Of a stretch of 20,164 bases of DNA, positions 1-7,076 are shown piece after piece. This DNA is from Caryophanales bacterium. Its GTDB lineage: Bacteria > Bacillota_I > Bacilli_A > RF39 > UBA660. The stretch covers positions 1 to 20,164 of the forward strand of contig JAEEZV010000034.1 in NCBI GenBank assembly GCA_016291995.1, in the 5' to 3' direction. Numbering within the stretch: position 1 is the first letter of the stretch; each line of letters starts with the position of its first letter. The position numbers were made by a program, and so were the translations under genes. The notes beneath the pieces were generated by a model. That model was given only the letters and a program-made list of their open reading frames with translations, made no database searches and had not been told where the DNA came from.

Positions 1-73
1 ATGCATCTGCAACGCAGACATTATTTGCTCATGCCTAAACATGATCGTAGATAATAACGGCATTCAACTGTAA
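1..73 (+). other. possible 3' end of an upstream gene (frame undecided)
   Basis: The terminator just downstream implies that a gene on this strand ends here. All three forward frames are open from base 1, with stops at 36-38, 52-54 and 71-73. The 71-73 stop would sit in the terminator loop, as the stops do in two other genes of this window. The 36-38 stop gives an unremarkable tail ending in FAHA. The fragment is too short to choose a frame or name a product. Confidence 0.25.
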
Positions 74-98
74 AACAGTTGGGTGCCGTTTTCTGTTA
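56..98 (+). terminator. Rho-independent terminator upstream of rel
   Basis: Bases 56-70 pair with 76-90 around the loop TAAAA. The 15-bp stem includes two G-T wobbles, and a T-rich tail (TTCTGTTATT) follows. It separates rel from the preceding gene, and its 3' end lies directly before the rel ribosome binding site. No convincing rel promoter is visible downstream of it, so rel may depend on read-through or on a promoter hidden in bases 1-55. Confidence 0.8.
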
Positions 99-114
99 TT
101 ATGGAGGTGATTTT

Positions 115-1545
115 ATGACTATTGAAAAATTGCTTGAACTTATTAAGGAATATAATCCTGAAGAAGTAGATATTATTAAAAGAGTGTATGAGTATGCTGA
201 TATGCTACATAAAGGGCAGTACCGTCAAAGTGGCGAACCATATATTACACATCCATTAGAGGTAGCATATATTTTAGCTGAGATGCATGCCGATAGAGAT
301 ACAATATGTGCGGGACTTTTACATGATACCTTGGAAGATACAAATACAACGAAAGAAGAGATTGCAGACCTTTTTAATAAAGAAATTGCCAATCTAGTTG
401 ATGGCGTCACTAAATTATCAAAAATGAATTTTTCTACTAAAGAAGAACAAAACTTAGCTAACACAAGAAAAATTATTACAAGTATTACAGATGATGTTAG
501 AATAATTATTGTAAAATTAGCCGATAGACTTCATAATATGCGAACTCTTGAATATAAAACAGTATTTAAACAAAAAGAGAATGCACTTGAAACTATGGAA
601 ATTTTTGTTCCGCTAGCTTATTATATTGGTGCATATCGTATAAAGAGTGAATTAGAGGATTTATCACTAAGATATCTAAAATCAGATAAATATGAAGAAA
701 TATCCAATATCAAAAATAAAATAGAAAAAGATAGCAATGAATGTTTAACAGAAATGATGTTAAAAATAAAAAGAATTTTAGATGCTGAAAATATTCCTAA
801 TGAAATTAAAATCAGAACTAAAAATATTTATGGTATTTATAAAAGACTATCAGAAGGTAACAAATTATCTGATATTCATGATCTATTATCACTTAAAATA
901 ATGGTTGATGAAATTAAAGATTGTTATCAAGTGTTATATTTAGTGCATAAAGAATATCATCCAATAAATGAAAAATTCAAAGATTATATTACTAATCCTA
1001 AAACAAATATGTATTCATCTCTTCATACAACTGTTTTTGGACCTGGAAATAGACTAATCCAAACCCAAATAAGAACATTCGATATGGATAAAATAGCCTC
1101 GTTTGGATTAACTGCTTATTGGGATATCAATAAAGGAGAAGCTAGAAGAGTAATGCAAGAAGACTTAAAAGGTAAATATCAATTCTTTAAATCACTAACT
1201 GAAATAAATGCTATGTTTGGTGATAACAAAGAATTTGTAACACAGGTTAAAAATGAACTATTTTCAGACAAAGTATATGTGTATACGACAAAAGGGGTTA
1301 TTATTGAATTACCCAAAGGATCAACACCCATTGATTTTGCTTACAAGATCCATACAGATATTGGTAACACAATGGTTGCAGCCGTTGTCAATGATGAATA
1401 TGTACCAATAACCTATACATTACATAATAAAGATAGGGTAAAAATAATTACAGATCCATTATCGTATGGGCCTAGGGAAGACTGGATGGATATAGCAAAG
1501 ACAAGTTATGCTAAAAGAAGAATAAAAGAATTTAATAAAAAATAA
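115..1545 (+). CDS. rel: short Rel/SpoT-family (p)ppGpp enzyme, HD + synthetase-like + TGS only
   Basis: Family role: hydrolysis and/or synthesis of the alarmone (p)ppGpp in the cytoplasm. Start: ATG 115 has GGAGGTG at 103-109; an in-frame TTG at 79 lies in the terminator. The protein has 476 residues against roughly 730 for long Rel proteins. The HD hydrolase domain looks intact, with HDTLED at 70-75 and ADRLHNMR at 136-143. The synthetase domain has the G-loop region KDYITNPKTN, SLHTT and Asp256 (aligning with D264 of S. equisimilis Rel). However, the usual E-I-Q-I-R-T reads Q-T-Q-I-R-T, so Gln316 replaces the catalytic Glu (E323). The usual AHW also reads AYW (Tyr335). A TGS domain spans about 383-446. 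The protein ends soon after DWMDIAKT, so the helical, zinc-finger and ACT regions are absent. It heads a seven-gene run, 20 bases before the next start. I infer a hydrolase-biased enzyme; the family assignment is firm. Confidence 0.92.
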   Translation: MTIEKLLELIKEYNPEEVDIIKRVYEYADMLHKGQYRQSGEPYITHPLEVAYILAEMHADRDTICAGLLHDTLEDTNTTKEEIADLFNKEIANLVDGVTKLSKMNFSTKEEQNLANTRKIITSITDDVRIIIVKLADRLHNMRTLEYKTVFKQKENALETMEIFVPLAYYIGAYRIKSELEDLSLRYLKSDKYEEISNIKNKIEKDSNECLTEMMLKIKRILDAENIPNEIKIRTKNIYGIYKRLSEGNKLSDIHDLLSLKIMVDEIKDCYQVLYLVHKEYHPINEKFKDYITNPKTNMYSSLHTTVFGPGNRLIQTQIRTFDMDKIASFGLTAYWDINKGEARRVMQEDLKGKYQFFKSLTEINAMFGDNKEFVTQVKNELFSDKVYVYTTKGVIIELPKGSTPIDFAYKIHTDIGNTMVAAVVNDEYVPITYTLHNKDRVKIITDPLSYGPREDWMDIAKTSYAKRRIKEFNKK

Positions 1546-1565
1546 TAGAAAGAAGGAGTGAAAAA

Positions 1566-2591
1566 ATGTTAAAAGAACCCAATAGTTGGAAAAAACCTGA
1601 AAAGCACTACATGGAGGTGCTAAGCAATCCGTGGTACAAAGTTCTAGTCAAGTTACAGAATTTAGTATCTTATGAAACAATGAAATTCTATGAAAAGAAA
1701 GGAATTATTACAATGCATCTACCTGTTACGACGGGATCTATATCGAGTCCAATGGGTAGAGGAAGCGATTCTTCTCCAGTAAAAATTGAAATTCAAAACA
1801 TTAAAATGTATTTAGCAGATTCAATGCAATTTATGTTAGAATATGGCTGTAGATTAAATGATAAGGGAGTTTACTATATTATGCCATCATTCAGAGGCGA
1901 GAAAGCCGATGAACGCCATTTATGCCAATTTTATCATAGCGAAGCAGAAATACCTGGAAAACTAGAAGATGTTATGAAACTAGTAGATGAATACATTAAA
2001 TATCTATCAAAAAAAATAATTAAAAACTTAGGAAATGAATTGAAAAAGGCTGTTGGCGATATCTCACATATTGAATATATAGCAAACTATAAAAAAGCAT
2101 TCCCCAAAATTACTTTTGATGAAGCAGAAAAAGAACTAAAAAAACTCCATCCTAAAACAATTGATAAATACATTAAATATGAAGATGGCTGGAGAAATAT
2201 AACGCGAGAAGCAGAAAAGGAACTAATTAAGTTATATGGTGGAATAGTCTGGATTACCAATTATGATGATTTAGCAGTACCTTTTTATCAACAATTGGAT
2301 AATAAAATAAAAGGAACTACTAGAAATGCAGATCTACTAATGGGTATTGGAGAAACAGTTGGCTGTGGTGAGAGACATACTAACGATGAAACATTATTAA
2401 AAGCTATAAAAAGACATGAGGTAGATCCAAACGATTATAAATGGTATATTGAAATGAAAAAACATTTCCCAATTCAAACTGCTGGCTTTGGAATGGGAAT
2501 TGAAAGATTCTTAATGTGGGTAATGAAAAGTAAAGATATAAGAAATATGGAAATATGCCTAAGACACAACGGAGAGGATGTTTATCAGTAA
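1566..2591 (+). CDS. class II aminoacyl-tRNA synthetase-like (AsnRS/asparagine synthetase-like) enzyme lacking anticodon domain
   Basis: The 341 residues correspond to a class II aaRS catalytic core closest to AsnRS. Motif 2 is FRGEKADERHLCQF from residue 109 (Arg110), and motif 3 is GFGMGIERFLMW at 307-318 (Arg314). AsnRS-like segments WITNYDDLAVPFY and GIGETVGCGERH lie between them. The N-terminal OB-fold anticodon-binding domain of AsnRS (usual total about 430-460) is missing. Known precedent: archaeal AsnRS paralogues without that domain make asparagine from aspartate through an aspartyl-adenylate. I infer an adenylate-forming amide ligase acting on aspartate or a related carboxylate, not a tRNA charger. 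It is the second gene of the rel operon, with AAGGAG upstream of the ATG and a 30-base gap to the amidohydrolase. Substrate unknown; the family call is confident. Confidence 0.85.
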   Translation: MLKEPNSWKKPEKHYMEVLSNPWYKVLVKLQNLVSYETMKFYEKKGIITMHLPVTTGSISSPMGRGSDSSPVKIEIQNIKMYLADSMQFMLEYGCRLNDKGVYYIMPSFRGEKADERHLCQFYHSEAEIPGKLEDVMKLVDEYIKYLSKKIIKNLGNELKKAVGDISHIEYIANYKKAFPKITFDEAEKELKKLHPKTIDKYIKYEDGWRNITREAEKELIKLYGGIVWITNYDDLAVPFYQQLDNKIKGTTRNADLLMGIGETVGCGERHTNDETLLKAIKRHEVDPNDYKWYIEMKKHFPIQTAGFGMGIERFLMWVMKSKDIRNMEICLRHNGEDVYQ

Positions 2592-2621
2592 TTATTAAAG
2601 TGTTATTTAAAAGGTGGTTGT

Positions 2622-3563
2622 ATGAAAAAAGAATTGATTATAGATTGTCATAGTCATATAGGGAAAGACTATTATTGGCGCGATGCTAATATCGATGAAT
2701 ATAAGCAATTAATGGAAAGTCAAGGAATTGACATAGCCTTCTTAATGCCTGTTCCGGGACAAGTAATTCCGGCCAGCCCAGATAAACGTTATTTTATTTG
2801 GCAAATGGATGAAAATATGAATATACATTTTAATTCTGAAGATGGACTAAAGGAAATGAAGAACCCGTATGCTAAAGTAAATGAATATATAGCAAAGGTA
2901 ATATCTTCAAATAACGGAAAAGAAAAACTTAAATTCATTCCATTAATTCATCCAATATTAGATACGCCTGAATATATTGTTTCATTAAAAGACCATTATA
3001 ACCCTGTTGCTCTAAAAATACACGGAGTAGCCTGTGGAATAGGCCCAAAAGACATAGGAAAGGACATTATTAAAGTATTAAGACAATTAGATTTACCAAT
3101 AATTGTTCATACCGATTATTGTGAAAATCCTAGAACACCAATTGAACATATTAGACGTAAGAATAATCCATATGATTGGGCAATGTTCTTTATAGAAAAT
3201 GATTTAAAAGGATATCTTACACATGGCTGTAGAAATGATTTGAAAACGTTTAAACTGGTATACAAATATGATAATTTAGTAGTGGGAATAGGCCCTGATT
3301 TAAAAATATCCAATGAAAGACAAAGATGGGTAGATAAAATAGATATGGAATATTTAGATATCATTAGAAATGAACTACCAATCGATAAAATAATGTTTGA
3401 TATTGATTATAGTTGGAATATCGATTACAATAATAATATAGATTATGGGGCAGTTGAGAGGTTGTCAAAATATTTTCAAGGAGAAGAAAAACGTAGGATT
3501 TTGTCAAAAAATCCAGAAAGATTTTTCGGTTTAAAGGAGAGGAAATATAATGAAAAGAATTAG
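2622..3563 (+). CDS. metal-dependent amidohydrolase (Amidohydro_2-type TIM barrel)
   Basis: This is a 313-residue protein of the amidohydrolase superfamily, which hydrolyses or decarboxylates small molecules at a metal centre in a TIM barrel. The expected ligands are all visible: H10-S-H12 after strand 1 (DCHSHIG), His163 in IVHTDY, His201 in YLTHGCR and Asp260 in FDIDYSWN. The C-terminus has the usual NPERFFGL. Start ATG 2622 follows AAAGGTGG. The gene overlaps the GNAT gene by 14 bases, which suggests translational coupling. Substrate cannot be read from sequence. Next to an amide-forming ligase and an isoaspartyl dipeptidase, an amide or lactam substrate is plausible, but that is inference. 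Confidence 0.85.
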   Translation: MKKELIIDCHSHIGKDYYWRDANIDEYKQLMESQGIDIAFLMPVPGQVIPASPDKRYFIWQMDENMNIHFNSEDGLKEMKNPYAKVNEYIAKVISSNNGKEKLKFIPLIHPILDTPEYIVSLKDHYNPVALKIHGVACGIGPKDIGKDIIKVLRQLDLPIIVHTDYCENPRTPIEHIRRKNNPYDWAMFFIENDLKGYLTHGCRNDLKTFKLVYKYDNLVVGIGPDLKISNERQRWVDKIDMEYLDIIRNELPIDKIMFDIDYSWNIDYNNNIDYGAVERLSKYFQGEEKRRILSKNPERFFGLKERKYNEKN

Positions 3564-4068
3564 TTTAGAACAAATAGGTTTAAAACATAAAGAAGAAATT
3601 TATAGAATTAAAAAAGAATATGACAATAATAAAGAAGATTATAATGGAGCATTCTTTATTAAAGAATTTGAAGATTATGATAAATTAATAAGTGGATTAG
3701 ACAATTATGCTAAAGGTATTATGGATAATCCTAATTATGTACCATATACATGCTATGTTGCTGTTACCAAAGATGGTCAAATTGTTGGACTTGGATCATT
3801 AAGACACGAACTAAATGATTATTTAGTAAAGTTTGGCGGTCATATAGGATATAGCGTGGTACCAAGCGAAAGAAAAAAAGGATATGGTACAAGAATTCTA
3901 AAGTTACTTTTAAAAGAAGCCAAAGCCAAGGGAATTAATGATGTACTAGTAACTTGTTCTGAAGATAATATTGGATCAAAAAAGGTTATTGAGAATAACA
4001 AAGGAGAATTAGAAGATAAAATAGAACATGATAACAAAGTAACATGTAGATACTGGATTAGAATGTAG
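3550..4068 (+). CDS. GNAT-family N-acetyltransferase
   Basis: The 172-residue protein carries the GNAT acetyl-CoA core GGHIGYSVVPSERKKGYG. R108-K-K-G-Y-G113 matches the R/Q-x-x-G-x-G/A pyrophosphate-binding loop. The downstream VLVTCSEDNIGSKKVIENN and the terminal RYWI are typical of the COG3981 type of GNAT. It would transfer an acetyl group to an amine; the acceptor is unknown. Its ATG lies inside the end of the amidohydrolase gene with GGAGAGG upstream, and its stop (4066-4068) touches the iadA ribosome binding site, so the three genes are tightly coupled. A role in modifying the product of the neighbouring ligase or hydrolases is inference. Confidence 0.85.
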   Translation: MKRISLEQIGLKHKEEIYRIKKEYDNNKEDYNGAFFIKEFEDYDKLISGLDNYAKGIMDNPNYVPYTCYVAVTKDGQIVGLGSLRHELNDYLVKFGGHIGYSVVPSERKKGYGTRILKLLLKEAKAKGINDVLVTCSEDNIGSKKVIENNKGELEDKIEHDNKVTCRYWIRM

Positions 4069-4077
4069 GTGATAGCT

Positions 4078-5187
4078 ATGCTATTAATTCAAAATGCAGA
4101 ATTATATGGCACAAATGTTGACATATTATGTATTCATGACAAAATTGCTAAAATTGGCGATATTGATTATAGATTACTAAAAAAAATATTTAATAATGAC
4201 GATATTGTAGTATTAGATGCAAAAAATCAAAAGATTATTCCGGCTTATATAGACAATCACGTTCATATAGTTGGTGGCGGTGGCGAGGATGGATTTGCAT
4301 CTAGAATAAGTGAAATAGATATTGATGATATATTGAAATATGGTGTTACTACAGTCATTGGTGTTTTAGGAACTGATACAGTCACTAAAACAGTTGATAA
4401 TTTGGTAGCTAAAACCAAAGCCTTAAACGAAGAAGGAATTACTGCATTTTGTCTTACTGGAGGGTATGAATTCCCATCACCAACCATAACTGGTAGGATA
4501 CAAAAAGATATTACCTTTGTTAATGAAATAATAGGCATAAAAACTGCTATTTCTGATCATCGTTGTTATAATCCTAATTACGATGATTTAGTAAAGATGA
4601 TATCTGAAAGTCGTGTTGCTGGTCTTATAGCTAAAAAGCCTGGAATTGTAAATATTCATGTTGGATATGGTAAAGGTGATATCCAGGATTTGTTAAAAAT
4701 AATAGAAAATACCAATATTCCAGCAAGAAATATATTTCCTACGCACGTAACCAAGACAAGTGCTATTATGGAAAATGCCATAAAGCTTATGAAGATGGGG
4801 AGCTATGTTGATGTTACAACAAACAAAAGTAGCAAGGAAACCGCCGAAAAAATTAATTATATGATAAATAAGGGCGATGATTCAAAAATTACTATATCAT
4901 CTGACGCTAACGGCTCTTGTCCAATATGGGAAGATGGCATTTGTAAAGGAATGAGCGTTTCAAACATGTCAGGATTACACAATCTTGTCAAAGAACTAAT
5001 AATTAATTACAATTATCCATTAGAAAAGGCCATTTCATTTGCTACAACTAATCCTGCTAATTTATTACTATTAAATAATAAGGGTAAAATTGAAGAAGAA
5101 TACGATGCTGATATGTTAATATTGGATAAAGATTATGAAATAAATCAAGTAATATGCAAAGGAAAAATAAGAAAAAGAAAGATGTGA
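4078..5187 (+). CDS. iadA: isoaspartyl dipeptidase (beta-aspartyl peptidase), amidohydrolase family
   Basis: The family cleaves beta-Asp-X (isoaspartyl) dipeptides using a binuclear zinc site. All ligands align with E. coli IadA at an almost constant offset: H61 and H63 (NHVHIVGGGGEDGF), the carboxylated Lys155 (IKTAISDHR), H194 (NIHVG), H223 (PTHVTK) and D276 (SSDANGS). The conserved GVTTVIGVLGTD and TGGYEFPSPTITG segments are present. The protein is 369 residues, slightly short but complete, ending in a standard small beta-domain (DADMLILD). Start: ATG 4078 has AGGTGA at 4067-4072 at a good distance; an upstream in-frame GTG at 4069 is less likely. It is the only gene here ending in TGA. 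It supports the idea that the operon handles beta-aspartyl amides. Confidence 0.93.
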   Translation: MLLIQNAELYGTNVDILCIHDKIAKIGDIDYRLLKKIFNNDDIVVLDAKNQKIIPAYIDNHVHIVGGGGEDGFASRISEIDIDDILKYGVTTVIGVLGTDTVTKTVDNLVAKTKALNEEGITAFCLTGGYEFPSPTITGRIQKDITFVNEIIGIKTAISDHRCYNPNYDDLVKMISESRVAGLIAKKPGIVNIHVGYGKGDIQDLLKIIENTNIPARNIFPTHVTKTSAIMENAIKLMKMGSYVDVTTNKSSKETAEKINYMINKGDDSKITISSDANGSCPIWEDGICKGMSVSNMSGLHNLVKELIINYNYPLEKAISFATTNPANLLLLNNKGKIEEEYDADMLILDKDYEINQVICKGKIRKRKM

Positions 5188-5194
5188 AAACAAA

Positions 5195-5833
5195 ATGCAA
5201 GATAACTTAACAGAACTAAATGAACTAAGGAAAAAAATATTTCAAGAAAAAAAATACCTTAATTTTGAACATACTATAAATAAAATGATGATACCACAAG
5301 TATTTGACTTAAATAATTGTATTCCAGAAGTATTTAGTGATAAGAATTATGATTCAATCAACAAATTTGAGTGTGGTGAATACTTAGAATTATATAAGAA
5401 AATAAAAGAAGATATCATTGATTTACCAACTGATGATAATCCTGTTATTGTAGTCCATCCTTTTTATCCAATTATTCGTCACGCTAATTTTCTAGCAAGT
5501 GATATTGAATATTTGAATACTTATATTGCGTATGAACAAAAAATGATAAAATTACTAAAAAAATCAAAGCAAGATATAATTTTATTTGAAAGCCCTGATA
5601 GCTTTGCAAGATATACATATAGTTTTTTAAAATATAATAGAATCAAAAAAGTTATATTGACATATCACTCACAAGGTAAAGTTTTAAATAAAAATGATTT
5701 AAACAGTCTAAATATAACAAAAGCAAAAATAGCTGGGTGCTATGGCAAGCATTGTATTAGCGATGTTGAAAAAGAACTTTCTGGTATTAAAACGACACGT
5801 ATAGATGGTTTGATTATGGAAAGGTTTAAATAA
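5195..5833 (+). CDS. unrecognised 212-residue protein in the rel/iadA operon
   Basis: I do not recognise this family. The protein is soluble-looking, with no signal peptide or membrane segment. The N-terminal half is charged. From about residue 85 it alternates hydrophobic strands and helices in a Rossmann-like pattern: PVIVVHPFYPIIRHANFL, DIILFESPDSF, KKVILTYHSQGK and AKIAGCYGKHCISDVEKEL. Candidate functional residues are the HPFYPIIRH histidines, YHSQG and the cysteines in GCYGKHC. The start is 7 bases after the iadA stop with only a weak purine-rich ribosome site, so translational coupling to iadA is likely. Its fixed place between iadA and the phosphodiesterase suggests a role in the same process; none can be named. 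Confidence 0.8.
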   Translation: MQDNLTELNELRKKIFQEKKYLNFEHTINKMMIPQVFDLNNCIPEVFSDKNYDSINKFECGEYLELYKKIKEDIIDLPTDDNPVIVVHPFYPIIRHANFLASDIEYLNTYIAYEQKMIKLLKKSKQDIILFESPDSFARYTYSFLKYNRIKKVILTYHSQGKVLNKNDLNSLNITKAKIAGCYGKHCISDVEKELSGIKTTRIDGLIMERFK

Positions 5834-5850
5834 AAATCAGGGGGACATAT

Positions 5851-6978
5851 ATGAATAAAAATATCCAACTACCAGATTATAATCGAAGTATTTTATCAGT
5901 AAGTTCATCAATAATGAAATATTATAATGTCAAGTCAAATTATAAATCTTTAATCGAACTAGATAATGTTCTAAAAAAGAAATATCAAAATGTTGTATTT
6001 ATTATTTTGGATTGTGTGGGTAAAAATATTGTTGAAAAAAATTTAGATAAAGACTCAATTATAAGAAAAAATTTATTAACTAATGTAACCACTGTTTTTC
6101 CATCCACAACAGTAGCTGCTACAACTGCATTTCATTCATGCTTGTCACCATTAGAAAGTGGTTGGATAGGATGGATGCCATACGTGAAGAAATATAATCA
6201 TATAATCGAATTGTTTACGGGTGTCGACTATTATACAAGAAAAAAAATAATCAATAATCCACCAGATGAAGATCTAAGATATGAAACAATTTACGAGAAA
6301 ATTAGTAAGGCTAATAGTGATGTCAGAATTCATCAATGTTTTCCCAAATTTGCAGAAGGCGGTTCCAAAACATTTGAAGAATTATGTCATAAAATAGAAA
6401 CAATATGTAGCGGGAAAGGAAAGAATCTTATATCTGCATATTGGGATAATACAGATAAAACTATTCATGAAAATGGCACTAATAATTTAGCAATAAAAAA
6501 AGCACTAAAAAATATTGATGATAACATTAATAAATTATCAAAAAAATTAACCAATACAATTATAATTATTTCATCGGATCATGGGGCAATAGATTTAAAA
6601 GAAGTATATATAGATGAAATACCCGAAATTAATGAGTGCTTGTTGATGCCACCAACTATTGAGTCCAGATTTATTAGTTTTTTCATAAAGAACGGTATGA
6701 AAACAAAATTCAAAAATGCAATAGAAAAGCAATTCCATGGAAAGTACAAAATGTATACAAAAAAACAATTTTTAAAAACTGGTTTGTTAGGACACGGTAA
6801 CATTCATAAAACAATTGAAGATTATCTTGGAGATTATATATTAATTATGAATTCAGATTTAAGCATTAGATATCACGGAACAGGTAAAATAAAAAAACAT
6901 TTAGCAGATCATAGTGGCATAACTAAGGAAGAAATGCTTGTACCAGTCGTAGCAATTGAATGCAATAATAAAAAATAA
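5851..6978 (+). CDS. alkaline-phosphatase-superfamily phosphodiesterase (type I phosphodiesterase/nucleotide pyrophosphatase-like)
   Basis: The 375-residue protein has the superfamily metal centre: Asp54 (FIILDCVG), nucleophile Thr86 in VFPSTTVAATTAFHS, D199...H206 (YWDNTDKTIH), D243-H244 (SSDHGA) and His354 (ADHSGIT), followed by EEMLVPVV. The family cleaves phosphodiester or pyrophosphate bonds in nucleotides and sometimes other phospho- or phosphono-compounds. No signal peptide is seen, so a cytoplasmic location is likely, unlike many secreted relatives. GGGGGA precedes the ATG. It is the last gene before the terminator at 6981, and shares its operon with a (p)ppGpp enzyme and an adenylate-forming ligase, which would release pyrophosphate. 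The true substrate is not readable from sequence. Confidence 0.85.
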   Translation: MNKNIQLPDYNRSILSVSSSIMKYYNVKSNYKSLIELDNVLKKKYQNVVFIILDCVGKNIVEKNLDKDSIIRKNLLTNVTTVFPSTTVAATTAFHSCLSPLESGWIGWMPYVKKYNHIIELFTGVDYYTRKKIINNPPDEDLRYETIYEKISKANSDVRIHQCFPKFAEGGSKTFEELCHKIETICSGKGKNLISAYWDNTDKTIHENGTNNLAIKKALKNIDDNINKLSKKLTNTIIIISSDHGAIDLKEVYIDEIPEINECLLMPPTIESRFISFFIKNGMKTKFKNAIEKQFHGKYKMYTKKQFLKTGLLGHGNIHKTIEDYLGDYILIMNSDLSIRYHGTGKIKKHLADHSGITKEEMLVPVVAIECNNKK

Positions 6979-6980
6979 GT

Positions 6981-7017
6981 AAAGAATAGTGTAAACTGTT
7001 CTTTCTTTTTAATTTTT
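6981..7017 (+). terminator. Rho-independent terminator of the rel operon
   Basis: Bases 6981-6990 pair with 6995-7004 (one G-T wobble) around the loop GTAA, followed by CTTTTTAATTTTT. It closes the seven-gene run and isolates it from the CoA-synthetase-like gene. Confidence 0.85.
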
Positions 7018-7020
7018 ATG

Positions 7021-7029
7021 TGCTATAAT
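7021..7029 (+). promoter_or_regulatory. extended -10 promoter of the acyl-CoA synthetase-like gene
   Basis: TGC-TATAAT (7021-7029) is a perfect extended -10. The -35 region is poor (TTTCTT around 7002-7007, overlapping the terminator tail), which extended -10 promoters tolerate. Transcription would begin near 7036. That leaves the ATG at 7047 without a ribosome site and supports the start at 7077. Confidence 0.7.
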
Positions 7030-7076
7030 ATATCTATAAGCATAATATGCTAACAATGGGGGAGACACGAGATATA

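Noticed and set aside
25..55. Possible promoter TTGCTC ... GATAAT upstream of rel
   Set aside because: The spacer is 19 bp, the -10 is weak, and the start would fall inside the terminator hairpin; not convincing.
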